A stretch of 64,000 nucleotides of DNA, taken from the NCBI RefSeq assembly GCF_030817535.1, contig NZ_JAUSZL010000002.1, positions 2,356,001-2,420,000 of the forward strand, written 5' to 3'. Below are positions 9,501 to 18,375 of the stretch, piece by piece (within the stretch, counting starts at the first letter, position 1; the number at the start of each line of letters is the position of its first letter). Under the pieces are notes generated by a model. It made no database searches and was not told the DNA's origin. It saw only the letters and a program-made list of their open reading frames with translations. The position numbers and the translations under genes are program-made. This stretch comes from Streptomyces sp. V3I8. GTDB taxonomy: Bacteria; Actinomycetota; Actinomycetes; Streptomycetales; Streptomycetaceae.

Positions 9501-10511
9501 AGGGAGCGCCGTTACGGCGCCCGGGTCGCCGACTGGGCCCGCAGACTGCGCGAGTTCTGGGCCGAGACCCTGCCCGGGGCACTCGACCTGCCGTTCCCCG
9601 AGGGTGAGCACGCGGCCCATCCCACCCTGCGCGAGCTGGAGGAATGGGTGCGCGAGGGCCGTGGCCCCGGCGCCGGCCCGTCGTACGGCGGCGGAGGGTA
9701 CGGCGGCCGGGACGAGTGGGACCACCACCAGTCCTGGGAACAGCGGGAGCGGGCGGAGCACACCGCGGGACGGCCGCCGCTGCCGGGACCGGCAGGCGGC
9801 AGGTGGGACCGGTCGGCCGGGCCCGCACACCAAGGGGGTGCGCCGCGCCCCGTTCCCCACCACGCCGACGGCCCGGAGGCCCTCACGCAGCACGGAAGGC
9901 CCCGGTCCGACGGCCGGCCGGGCGACGTGCCGCAGACCCGCCCCACCTCCTCGCCCGGCCCGGCCGGCTACTCCGATGCCTTCCCTTCGGTCGCCGGGAG
10001 CGGCCGAGCCGCGTATCCCGGCCCTGCCCCGTACCCGGGTGGCGGTGACGTCGATGCGCCGTGGCCGTCCGCCCCGCCGAACGGCCGGCGGACCAGCCCG
10101 TGGCCGGACGCAGGGCCGGGCCCGGAGCCCCGGGCGGCGCCCGTCGCGGGCCACCACCGCGGCGAGGCGGAGGCCACCGGGTTCGACGGCGAGCCCGACC
10201 CGTGGCGCCCGGATCCGGGCGACGTCACTCCGGCCGCCCCTCCCGCAGGCCGGTCGGCCGTCCGGCCGACCCCGGCCGCCGCCCCCGCCGGACGCCCCGC
10301 GCCGGGACAGGTCACCGCCCGGGCACCCGATTACCCGGCCTATCCCCTTGAGACGGAGCCCGCTCCGGGCTGGCCGGGCGCCGGCTCCCCGACGCCCTGG
10401 GGCATCGCGGGTACGGACGGCGAGGCCGACTGGCCCGACGAGGAGACCGCGCCGAACAGCGACGGCGGCGACAGCGGTGACGGACGAGAGAACTGGGAGA
10501 ACCGCACGTGA
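6528..10511 (+). CDS. Tubulin-like GTPase-fold protein with long disordered C-terminal tail
   Basis: Protein of 1327 residues; ATG 6528 is preceded by CAGGGGGGAA and is preferred over the in-frame GTG at 6495. The N-terminus has the Rossmann-type loop FVGLGGTGG (9-17), and the tubulin/FtsZ-type signature GGTGAG lies at 196-201 in VAFSVAGGTGAGIFLDYL. These place it with the large bacterial tubulin-like proteins (Tubulin_2 type), far longer than FtsZ. Residues about 600-1040 are predominantly helical. From about 1060 on, the chain is Gly/Pro/Arg-rich and disordered, ending with an ADWPDE motif also present in the next protein. It probably binds GTP and polymerises or forms a scaffold. The neighbouring GTPase/GAP1-like pair suggests regulated assembly in a conflict or surveillance system. 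Confidence 0.8.
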   Translation: MKIFQPMLFVGLGGTGGLVGAELERRLRAELCGPDGTALTGNGGRLPYELPGCLQFVYADYSEAELARLPHLSADTARRQAYSRTSRATHDLLPADFDSSPEVTQMLRAVLREEVADWLPPHTGEPKINPLRNGAGQLPTVGRAALFATLADGTAPVTTPLHRAIDSIAGSGGELQEVGGGTINGCDVFVAFSVAGGTGAGIFLDYLHLIGQAFKDKRFKGARIYPLVVMPSAFPEAKGGGREADLNAARAVVDLARLVDEQNAPDAGTELGDIDVQGSLRIRYPQIHPVSLRPGTVPTAFLFSPTAGIRPDDLRRSIVSLVLSLVGTDLELGAAGGGGRDDDYQTFASNFVNGDISRRTRSATGIGRQGISTSLVASMTAPLDELAELVAARMLAQAVERLTDTSAPGPHDTAPLVREMFTAAGLGELWRRDPLEVVDPDPLPRGSRDIESALRDRVEQMRRLLADLERQVAHRMPLLVEGFAPRPAAEQLLHGTDLFTLGRVVTGVRGESDPVARLGFLGMLDNRRQDPARPPGVDVQPPPVPRIRGRAVGPRPRWADDEVTAVIAEQDRWYKWRARTVWHRAWSEQEARWRPAAGLLQNDVHVIGEAFRKHVDDQPRLHAAQVKELYDDRTGVSYLLPPQGNLGRFYQTLMERLVESDQLGPNGDEAALLLKLVDPDLRRAALVAGRHTPDAAVAEVKSALKHRVQRLFAERPDGQRTRALLPRMSTLLSAAAGDGEAADQVSNRALEQFRYKLAGLLPAAFTPEGNGRLKVLITYPGARRVAVDNYLEKELRLPADSRRTIEFRAVDTDSITVVLFRSEMSLTEVPEARKVLRQWARAQESRRDEDVLRWRQRLGYRDDWLASTADDRTHILNRLLCALWNGQIDYQGDPASPLRLRIRLHDDRSPDAPGIQLRLDEYQDEVSSWEGLLRAYERWALLAEENVVQSYCQVVMNTLPHGLGTSGSEPSELYLKLVHEVAPRQLALLEDRERRYGARVADWARRLREFWAETLPGALDLPFPEGEHAAHPTLRELEEWVREGRGPGAGPSYGGGGYGGRDEWDHHQSWEQRERAEHTAGRPPLPGPAGGRWDRSAGPAHQGGAPRPVPHHADGPEALTQHGRPRSDGRPGDVPQTRPTSSPGPAGYSDAFPSVAGSGRAAYPGPAPYPGGGDVDAPWPSAPPNGRRTSPWPDAGPGPEPRAAPVAGHHRGEAEATGFDGEPDPWRPDPGDVTPAAPPAGRSAVRPTPAAAPAGRPAPGQVTARAPDYPAYPLETEPAPGWPGAGSPTPWGIAGTDGEADWPDEETAPNSDGGDSGDGRENWENRT

Positions 10512-13264
10512 GCGTGACAGGAGCTCCGGTGGTCGTGCTCGACTTCCGCGGCGGCCGGGACGTACCGGTGGACAGCGCCGAGCTGCGCCGACGGATCTGC
10601 GAGCGTCAGCCCGACAGCGGCCGCGCCGACGTCGGGAACCTGCGCTTCCTGGTGGTCGACGAGCCGGACGGGCTGACGGCCCACGCCGAGGCGTACGAGT
10701 TGGTGACAGCCACTCCCACACTCGGCGCGGTCGGATTGCTCTGCCTGGTGGTGGGGTGCCTGCCCCACCCGAGCAGCCGGACCGCCTCGCCCGCGGACAG
10801 CGGATCGCCGGCGGACGGCGCCGGCCGGCGACTGCGGCTGGCGTCGGTCCTGCAGTCCTCCGGCACCGGAGTGCTCTGGGCCGCGGATCCCCGCGCGGGA
10901 CACGATGCCCGGACCGACGATCCGGCCGGGGAGACGGAGGCGGCGCTGGCCGCGCTGACCGACCTGCTGCTCGTCCCCGAGGTCTTCGACGAGGTGCTGT
11001 CCGAGCTGCGCGACGCCCCCGTCTCGGTCGCCGTCCTCTCCCTGCGGGTCCTGGAGCACGATCTGTCCGCCGCCGTACGGGACAACGCGTGGAGCACCGC
11101 GCTGACCCGCTTCGCCGGCGGCGAGGCACCGGTGGCCGCCCCACCGGCCGCGCGGGATCTGCCCTCGGAACTCGCCGAACTGCTCGGGCCGGGTCCTGAA
11201 CAGTTCACGGCGAACCTGCTGCGCCCCGGCGGCCCCGGTGAGACCGCCCGCCGGACCTGTGTCCGTGCGCTGGACGACCTCGCCGCGGCACGCACCGAAC
11301 TCGGTTCGGCATCGGCTCTTCTGACAGGGCGCCGGACCGCCGACCAGGTCCCCCGGACCATCGACCGTGCGGTGGACACCCTGCGCCGTCACCGGGAAGG
11401 TGTGGCCGGTGTGCTGCGCGACAGCGGCTCGCCCGGCATCCCGCCCACCGATGCCTTCGCGCGCCTCGCCGACGCGGGCATCGAACTCCCGGCACCGGAC
11501 GGCCGGTCCCGCGTCGGCTCCACGGACGAGGGGCTGCAACGCTGCACGGCGCAACTGCTCACCTCGGGCCTGCCCTTGCGTGCCGTCGCGGCCCGGCTGT
11601 CCGCGCTGGCGGAGCGGGTCGCCCCGCTGCCCGCCGCTGCCCGGCTGCGGGACCTTGAGCGCGCCTGTCCCGAGGAGTCGCTGCGGAGGGTGTCCGCCGG
11701 GCCGCCCCTGTACTTCGCCCGGGCCCGTACCGACGTCCTGGCGCCCACCGCGGCCCTGGGCTTCCTGTCCGCGCTGTGGCCCTGGCCCGGGACCCTGCTC
11801 GTGCTGGTGACGGCGGCCGTGTTCCACCTCGGCGGCGCACTCGCGACAGCCGCCCGTCCTGGCCGTGCGGCCGGTGGCCGGGCCCACCGGGCGGACACGG
11901 CCCGGGCCACCGCCCTGCTGCTGGGGACGGCCGCGGCGGTGGGACTGGGCCGACTGGTCGCGGTGCCCCGGGAGGTGGGGCTCGCGGGGGTGCTGCTCGG
12001 TGTCGTCGGCTCCGGCCTGTGCGTCGCCACGTGGTGGCGACGAGGCGTGGCCGACTGGTGGGACGCCACCGGCTCCACAGAACTCGGTACGCGCCTGACG
12101 GGCATCGACGCCGTGCTGGCCGACGCACTGCGCCGGCAGTGGTGGGCGGCGGACGAACGAACCCGTTGCGCCGACGGCGCCCGGACCCTGGCGGCCGTAC
12201 TGCGGGGGGCGGCGGTCGAGGCGGAGGCGGGCCACCCCGCCTCCGGTGTGCCGTACGGACACGATGGTGCCCGGACCGGGCAGGACGGCTGGGTGGATCC
12301 CGGCTGGGACGACACCCCCGGGGGCGACTCGTCGTGGACGGCCCCTTCCTGGGAGAGCGGTGCGCGGGACCGCGGCCGGTGGGACGGTGCCCCTGGGACG
12401 GACACGCGGTGGGAGGACGCGGACTGGCCCGACGAAGCGTCGGCCGACGAGTGGGCGGCAACCGGGAACTTCCCCGGCCCGTCGGCACCACCACGCCCCG
12501 AGGGCACACCGCCGGCCGATCGTGCCGGAGCCTCGCGTCCCGGCGCCACGGGGCCGGGTACCTCCACCGGTCCCGGCCGCGTGCCGCGGGTCCTCGACCA
12601 GCGGGCCGACCCGCCGTGGCTGGAGAGGGGCGCGGGCGACGGCGGACCGGACCTGGTCCCCACCCTCGTCGCCGACCTGGCCGACGCCACCGTGGACGCG
12701 CTGCGCCGTTACACCGGCACGGCCGGGCGGGCGGGTGACGGCTCCGCCGGGGCGGCCGGGGCCCCCACCACGCTGGAAGGCGCCGTGAGCCAGGCCATCG
12801 CCGCCGCCCGTCTGCACCTGCGGGACAACGGGGTGGTGCCCACCCCGTCGTTCGCGCGGCGGGACCGGTTGCGCGGTGACCCGCTGGCGCTGCTGGGCAT
12901 CGGGGCGCAGCGGGTCAACGAGGCGCTGAACACCGGGAGCCGGGGCCGGCCCCTGTTGCTCTGTCCCCCGGCCCAGCTCTCGCTGCTCAGCCGGGACCCG
13001 GCGGAGGCCCGGTCCATCACCTTCGCGCCGCAGGCCGTCCGGTCCGTTGTCGAGACCCCGCGGGGCGGCCGCACCCATGACGTCGCGCCGGGTCCCATGG
13101 TGTGGACGGCCTCCGGGCGCTTCGCGGGCATGCTGCGGCTCATCCCGCTGCGCACGGGGGTGGTGGAGAGTGTGCGCGTCCGCACCTGGGCCGACGACAC
13201 GACGTACCCCGGCCGGGACCACGGGACCGCCCCGGACCCGGGCCAGGAAAGGGCACAGCGGTGA
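10508..13264 (+). CDS. Large membrane-anchored protein of unknown function in the tubulin/GTPase cluster
   Basis: Protein of 918 residues starting at GTG 10508, in a GTGA overlap with the tubulin-like gene. Residues 1-400 are soluble and mostly helical. Membrane segments lie at about 414-440 (TAALGFLSALWPWPGTLLVLVTAA begins this block) and 467-510 (two helices with the turn at VPREVG). A disordered, Trp/Asp/Gly-rich tract covers about 590-680 and contains ADWPDE, identical to the tail of the preceding protein. The final 150 residues form a compact folded domain. No catalytic motif was recognised. The predicted role is to tether the tubulin-like protein to the membrane, an inference from the overlap, the membrane helices and the shared motif. 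Confidence 0.7.
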   Translation: MSVTGAPVVVLDFRGGRDVPVDSAELRRRICERQPDSGRADVGNLRFLVVDEPDGLTAHAEAYELVTATPTLGAVGLLCLVVGCLPHPSSRTASPADSGSPADGAGRRLRLASVLQSSGTGVLWAADPRAGHDARTDDPAGETEAALAALTDLLLVPEVFDEVLSELRDAPVSVAVLSLRVLEHDLSAAVRDNAWSTALTRFAGGEAPVAAPPAARDLPSELAELLGPGPEQFTANLLRPGGPGETARRTCVRALDDLAAARTELGSASALLTGRRTADQVPRTIDRAVDTLRRHREGVAGVLRDSGSPGIPPTDAFARLADAGIELPAPDGRSRVGSTDEGLQRCTAQLLTSGLPLRAVAARLSALAERVAPLPAAARLRDLERACPEESLRRVSAGPPLYFARARTDVLAPTAALGFLSALWPWPGTLLVLVTAAVFHLGGALATAARPGRAAGGRAHRADTARATALLLGTAAAVGLGRLVAVPREVGLAGVLLGVVGSGLCVATWWRRGVADWWDATGSTELGTRLTGIDAVLADALRRQWWAADERTRCADGARTLAAVLRGAAVEAEAGHPASGVPYGHDGARTGQDGWVDPGWDDTPGGDSSWTAPSWESGARDRGRWDGAPGTDTRWEDADWPDEASADEWAATGNFPGPSAPPRPEGTPPADRAGASRPGATGPGTSTGPGRVPRVLDQRADPPWLERGAGDGGPDLVPTLVADLADATVDALRRYTGTAGRAGDGSAGAAGAPTTLEGAVSQAIAAARLHLRDNGVVPTPSFARRDRLRGDPLALLGIGAQRVNEALNTGSRGRPLLLCPPAQLSLLSRDPAEARSITFAPQAVRSVVETPRGGRTHDVAPGPMVWTASGRFAGMLRLIPLRTGVVESVRVRTWADDTTYPGRDHGTAPDPGQERAQR

Positions 13265-13331
13265 CCCGTACCCGAACGCACACGAAGGACCGCACGCCGA
13301 ACGCCCGGACAACCAAGGCAGTGGGTAACTC

Positions 13332-14654
13332 ATGGTGAACGACCACCGGCCCGTACCGCACCACCAGGACCGGGTAGGCGTACCGGCGGGACCGCCCGCG
13401 ACGCCCCGACAACCGCCGGCGCGCGAGGAACGCGGTGACCCCGGTGACGGAGAGCCAGAACGCCGCGGGGCAGCCGGGTGGCAAGGGACCGAGCCGGAGC
13501 AGGGAACCCACGCGGCCTCCGAACGCCAGGACGCCGCCGTGGAATTCGGCTTCGTCTCCCCGCAGGGCGACACACACCGGGTCCGGGCCCGTTTCGGACC
13601 GGACCGTCCCCGGCTGGTCCGGCCGCCGGCCATGGCCCGGCCCGTCCGCTTCGAGGACGGCTGGCAGGGCTTCCAGGTGCGGCTGCCGGCGGAAGCCGCT
13701 GCCGACCGGACCGCGTACACCCTCCTGGAGGCGGAGATCACCGCCGCTCTCGCCCTGCACCGCGCCTACGCGGGCACGCGCTTCGGCAGACTCTTCCCCA
13801 CACCGGTCGGCCACGACATGAACACTCCGGCACCGTTCATCCTCTACGCCGTGCCCAGGGGCCGTCCCCTGTCCGGGCCGACCGAGCGGGTCTCGCTCGG
13901 CGACCAGCGCGTCGTCGAGCGGGATCTGGTGCTGGCGGTGCGGCTGATGGAAGAGGTCGGTCTCGTGCACCGCGGCATCGTGCCCGGCGCCGTGCGCTGG
14001 GACGCCCACGGCGTCCAGGTGTGGGACCTGGGGTCCGTCGTCCGGGCCGGCAGGCCCCGTGTCCCGTACGGGGTCCCTCCGTTCGCCTCGCCCGAGCAGC
14101 GGGCCGGCGTCGGGGCGGCCGATCCCCGGGACGCGCTGTGGAGCGTCGCCCAGGTGATGCACCAGCTCGTCACCGGCCGGCCCGGAAGCCCTGACGGACC
14201 ACCGCCCGACCTGACCGCGCACCGGTCGATCGCCGACACCCTGGGCCCGCTCTTCGCACGCCGCGCGCAGGACCGGCCGGTTCCGGACGCCCTCTTGCGC
14301 AGCCTGGTGCCCGAGGTCGCCGCCGAGGTGGCCGGGGTACTGCTCCCGGATCCGCTGGAACAGTTCCGCCGCGAGTTCGACGACACCAGGCGGCGCAAGC
14401 ACGCCACCCTTGCCCCGAGTCCCCCTGTCCACGGGCCCCGGCTCCCTGACGCGGGCCGGACCGGTGACGGCCGTGGCTTCGACGCCGGGTCCGGCACGCC
14501 GTCGTACCCCGACGCACCGCCCGCGGGGTCCACCGGCTACGAATACCGGCCCCGACCCGACCGCAGCAGGCTGCGTACCTGGATCAGCGGAGGACGCGCC
14601 TCCGGCACCACGGGCCCCGAGCAGGGCCGACCCGAAGGAGACAGCCGCCGATGA
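13332..14654 (+). CDS. Protein-kinase-like protein lacking catalytic residues (pseudokinase)
   Basis: Protein of 440 residues with a disordered N-terminal 70. Residues about 85-340 follow a Ser/Thr kinase layout. Where kinases have the HRD catalytic loop there is HRGIVPGAV (His213), so the catalytic Asp, the Lys at +2 and the metal-binding Asn are all replaced. The DFG position reads DLG (232-234), and an activation-segment end is recognisable as PFASPEQ. The C-lobe continues with DALWSVAQVMHQLVTG, resembling the kinase DxWSxG helix. It should therefore bind partners, possibly nucleotide, without phosphorylating them. The last 100 residues are low complexity. The stop overlaps the GTPase gene start by 4 nt. 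The ATG at 13332 was chosen because upstream codons fall in the 67-nt spacer without a better ribosome site. Confidence 0.65.
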   Translation: MVNDHRPVPHHQDRVGVPAGPPATPRQPPAREERGDPGDGEPERRGAAGWQGTEPEQGTHAASERQDAAVEFGFVSPQGDTHRVRARFGPDRPRLVRPPAMARPVRFEDGWQGFQVRLPAEAAADRTAYTLLEAEITAALALHRAYAGTRFGRLFPTPVGHDMNTPAPFILYAVPRGRPLSGPTERVSLGDQRVVERDLVLAVRLMEEVGLVHRGIVPGAVRWDAHGVQVWDLGSVVRAGRPRVPYGVPPFASPEQRAGVGAADPRDALWSVAQVMHQLVTGRPGSPDGPPPDLTAHRSIADTLGPLFARRAQDRPVPDALLRSLVPEVAAEVAGVLLPDPLEQFRREFDDTRRRKHATLAPSPPVHGPRLPDAGRTGDGRGFDAGSGTPSYPDAPPAGSTGYEYRPRPDRSRLRTWISGGRASGTTGPEQGRPEGDSRR

Positions 14655-15745
14655 CCGTACCCGTGACGGGCGTCGCCGCCCAGGAGATCCTCTGCCCGTA
14701 CTGCCTGGAGGTCGCCTCCTACGACGAGCGGCAGCTGTACGTCCGCAACGACAAGCAGAAGTACGAACAGCTGCACGTCGACCGGCAGTCGAGCCCGCTG
14801 CGCCTCGCGGACACCCTCCGCTCCGCCTATCAGCGGTGCAGCAACGCCGATGACGTACAGGCGCACTACATTCCCGTGCCCTACCTCACCCACGGAAGTC
14901 CGCTGACCGTCGCCATGGTCGGGGACTCCGCGACCGGCAAGACGCATCTGCTGACCCAGATGATCGCCGAGATCACCGACGGAGGGCTGGACCGCTACGG
15001 CATGACCTGGCAGTCCGTCAATCCGCAGGACCATAAGACGTTCATGGACGAGCGGGTCGACGTGCTGCGTTCCGGGATGATGCTCGAGCACACCCCGTCC
15101 CGGTCGTTCGCCGCGTTCGTCGACGCCCTGCTGCTGACCGGGCCGGACGGGACCACCCGGCCCGTGGCCTTCTTCGACCTCAGCGGTGAGGACCTCCGTC
15201 GCACGGACGGTGTGCTGCGCTTCATGGTGGGCGTCGACGCGCTGATCTTCGTGGTCGACCCGCTGCGTGCCCTGCCCATGCCTCACCTGGACCCCCTGCG
15301 CGGCCAGCTGGGCTTCACCCGGGGAGGCGATCCGGCGTTCCAGACGGTGCTGGACCGGCTGCCCCGTACCGGCAGCCCCTACCTGGGCGTGGCCGCGGCC
15401 ATGGTGATCAACAAGAGTGATCTGCTGCGCTTCGAACCCCCGGTGGACCGCTGGCTCGGCGAGCCACCGCCCGGCCGGCTGTCCGCCACCCGGCTCCAGG
15501 CGGAGAGCCGTGACGCCTACGCGTATCTCCGGGCCCACTCCGGACCGGCCTGGGTCAGGCCCTTCGACAGTGTGCTGCGCTGCACCCTGCACTTCGCCTC
15601 GGCCACGGGCAGCCACGACCACCAGGGAACCTTCCCGCACGGCATCCGGCCCCTACGGGTTCTGGAACCGCTGGTCTCGGTGCTCGCCATGTGCGGTCTG
15701 CTCGGCAGCGAGGCCGGGGACGGGCCGGCCACGGTGGGGATGTGA
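14651..15745 (+). CDS. P-loop GTPase, TRAFAC/double-GTPase (DO-GTPase2) type
   Basis: Protein of 364 residues from ATG 14651 (ATGA overlap). A CPYC pair near residue 15 suggests an N-terminal zinc knuckle with partners elsewhere. All GTPase motifs are intact: Walker A GDSATGKT (91-98), DLSG (176-179) in the G3 position, and the specificity motif NKSD (254-257). The phrase VDALIFVVDPL before NKSD is typical of TRAFAC GTPases. It is located directly before a GAP1-like gene, the arrangement described for predicted conflict systems in which the GTPase is the switch and GAP1 proteins regulate it. It has no membrane segment. The assignment to the DO-GTPase2 family is from memory of its motifs and gene neighbourhood. 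Confidence 0.8.
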   Translation: MTVPVTGVAAQEILCPYCLEVASYDERQLYVRNDKQKYEQLHVDRQSSPLRLADTLRSAYQRCSNADDVQAHYIPVPYLTHGSPLTVAMVGDSATGKTHLLTQMIAEITDGGLDRYGMTWQSVNPQDHKTFMDERVDVLRSGMMLEHTPSRSFAAFVDALLLTGPDGTTRPVAFFDLSGEDLRRTDGVLRFMVGVDALIFVVDPLRALPMPHLDPLRGQLGFTRGGDPAFQTVLDRLPRTGSPYLGVAAAMVINKSDLLRFEPPVDRWLGEPPPGRLSATRLQAESRDAYAYLRAHSGPAWVRPFDSVLRCTLHFASATGSHDHQGTFPHGIRPLRVLEPLVSVLAMCGLLGSEAGDGPATVGM

Positions 15746-18325
15746 CGGCGGCCATGGAGTCCCACTCCCCCACCGGTGAGCCCCGGCAGACGCCCCGGAT
15801 CGACCAGGTGGTGTTCCGGTGGGCGGGCAACCGCGGGTCGCGCGGGGCCGGTATCGCGGCGGTCGCCCACTCCTGCCCGGAGCCCGAGGCCCGCGGACTC
15901 GCCGTGGAACTGGGCCCGGTGCTCCGGGTGGTGCGCGGCAGCGAGCAGCGGCCCAGCATCGTCCGGCACCGCCACGGCGACCGGGTGGTGCTGCTGCGCC
16001 GCACCCCCGGCTTCGACGACCAGAACCGTGACACCACCGTCTGCCACGCCCTGATCGGACCGCCCGAGCTGCTGCCCCCGTTGTACTGCCTGAGCCTGGG
16101 GGCCGTCCCCTGGGCCGAGGCCGGCTGGGTCGACCGGGTCGTCGGTGGCATCGACCCGATGCCCCGGGAGCGGCTGCGTGAGCTGGCCGGCCGGATGAGA
16201 GCCCGGATGGAGGGGAACGTAGGACTGGTCGAGGAACCGCTGCGCTGCCTGGTGGCACAGTTCCTGCGCACGCCCAGGGGGCGGGTGTCGGCTCCTGCCG
16301 GGGAACTCGACAGGGCGTTCACGGACGCGCTCGCACAGCCCGCCCCGGATCCCGGGGGGATCCCGGCCGGGGAGCTGCCCGATCCGGCGTTCCTGGCGCT
16401 GTGGGGCCTGTACCGGGTCTTCGGTTCCTGGCTGGGCGGTCAGGACAGCTGGACGTTCGCCACCTTCGACACGGTGGACGACCATCCGCACCGGGTCGTG
16501 TTCGTCCCCTCCTGGCGCGGCTCGGCCGAGGAGGACCAACGGTTGCAGCGGATCGACCTGCTGACCCCCGGCAGGGACGAGGCGGCCCAGATCGCGGGCA
16601 TCCTGGTGAACCACTACCTGCGCTGGTCTCCCGCCTCGGGCGAATACCGTCGTCCGCTGGACCAGGTGCGGGAGGCGATGGCAGCCCCGGACCACCAGCG
16701 GATCCATCTGATCGTGAGCCGGCTCTGGCCGTCGAAAGCCGGTCAGTTCACACCCCCGTACACCGCGTCACCCCCGACGGAACCCTCCGTCCCCCACCTC
16801 CCGCCGGCCCACCCGGCCCCGTCCCGGGACGCCGGCCGTCCTGCTGCTCCCGGGACGGGGCGGGACAGGGAGACGGGCCGGGACGGCGGACCGCCCGCTG
16901 TTCCGGACGCCGGGCCGGCCAGGATCCGGAGCGGCGACGCACGGTCGCAGACGGAGACCGGCCCGTCGCACGGCGGTTCACAGGGCGGTTCACAGGGCGA
17001 CGGACCCGCCACCGGTCACGCCTCCGCCGGCCGTGCTCCCACCGGTGACGTTCCGGCATCCCAGCCGTACGCCGAGTACCCGCCGAACCCGTCGTACGCG
17101 CCGAACCCGTCGTACGCGCCGCCGCACGCGCCCGGTCACGTCGAGGGACCGGGACCGATACCGGTCGAGGCGCCGGACCCGGCCCACGATGTGGGCGCCG
17201 GTGAGGAACCGGGCGCACCCAGCGGCGTCATCCCCACGGCGGGCTCGGCGTATCGACAGCAGAGCCTGACCTCCTCATGGAACCGGCCCCCGGCCCCGGC
17301 CGCGGAGCCGCCGGCCCCTGACGGGCAGCGGGACGACGGGCAGTACGGCGACACGCACGGCGGGCACTTCCGGCCCGTCGGACAGTCGGCACCGTCCGGC
17401 GGAGCGTCATTCGCCGAGTCATCGCCCCCAACCCCCGCACAGCCGGGGGCCCTTCCGAGCCCGTACCGTCCTCGCACCGACGTCGGGCCCCCCGCACCAC
17501 ATGCCCGAGGCGGTACGAGCCGCGTGCCCACCACCGCCCACCGCGCCACCGGCGCACGTGCCACCACCCCAACCGGTCACCGGCCCGCCGGAACCACCGC
17601 CGCCGCCCGTGCAGCAACCGACCGGCGCACCCGCGGACCGGCTGACGGCGGCGCGTCTGCCCGCGCTGGAGTCGGACGCCCTGCCGTCGTTCCTCGACCA
17701 GCACTCCACGGGACGGTCGACGGCACCCAAGAGACGGTCCCTGTCCCGCAAGGAGCGCCGGGAGCGTACTTCGGCGGCGGAGATCCAGACCCTGGTCGAG
17801 AACCTGACCCGCGTGGCGAACCCGATGAGCTACACCAGCGACCTCCGCCGCGCGGTCGAGGTGCGCCTGGACCGCACCCACCACGAGGACCTGTTGATCC
17901 TGCTGAAAAACCGTATGCCGTACGAAGCCCAGAACATCGTCCTGGAACGGCTCCCCGGGGCCGCGCGCTCGGACGACGCGGCCGGCGACCTGCTGTGCCG
18001 GCTGCTGGACATCGGGTTCGAGATCGCTCCCGCTCCCGAGGAGGAGTCGCTGGCGGACCTGCACGGGCACCGTGTCGCCCGCATGGTCTGCTGGTTCTTC
18101 CAGTGGCTCGTCGAGCCACGCGCCGAGGCCCACGCGGCCGCGATCGCCCACTACCTGCGCACCCTCGCGTCGGACGAGAAGGACACGGCCCGTCTGATCC
18201 TTGAGGAGCTACTGATCCACGCACGCCACGACCGGATCCCCGAACTGCCCAAGGCGGCGTGGCTGGCGGTGGTGCGCGCCCTGTACGAAAGGAGCAGCAC
18301 ACCCCACACCATGCCTGGCATGTGA
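15742..18325 (+). pseudogene. GTPase-associated protein 1 (GAP1)-like protein, split by an apparent +1 frameshift
   Basis: Reading from GTG 15742 (GTGA overlap; ATG 15754 is an alternative), the N-terminal domain runs to about 16750 and shows a GAP1-N-like pattern: IDQVVFRWAGNRGSRGAGI, then DRVVLLRRTPGFDDQNRDTTVCHALIG, followed by a helical block. A Pro/Ser-rich linker follows. The coding signal then leaves this frame at about 17485-17530 and continues in the +1 frame to the stop at 18325, as a charged, helical domain (SRKERRERTSAAEIQ to ALYERSSTPHTMPGM). The original frame runs on to 18204 but as Arg/Gly/Pro shadow sequence. A C6 run at 17488-17493 is the likely indel site. Without the frameshift the product would be about 860 residues. 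It may be a sequencing error, a real inactivation, or two genes with an extreme overlap. Confidence 0.6.
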
Positions 18326-18350
18326 AGAGGCCGTGTTCTCCCGAGCGCCA

Positions 18351-18375
18351 CGCATCCCCCCGCACCGGGGATGCG
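18351..18375 (+). terminator. GC-rich hairpin after the tubulin/GTPase cluster
   Basis: CGCATCCCC and GGGGATGCG form a perfect 9-bp stem around a 7-nt loop, 26 nt after the last stop of the cluster. There is no T tract, as is common in Streptomyces. A second short hairpin (GAGCCG/CGGCTC) lies at about 18424-18438. Confidence 0.5.

Noticed and set aside
6435..11144. A 1569-codon open frame on the minus strand across the tubulin-like gene
   Set aside because: It is the Arg/Gly/Pro-rich antisense shadow of real coding sequence with high GC third positions; no ribosome site and no recognisable domain.
17500..18204. Continuation of the GAP1-like frame to the stop at 18204
   Set aside because: Composition becomes Arg/Gly/Pro shadow-like while a clearly protein-like frame (+1) runs in parallel to 18325.
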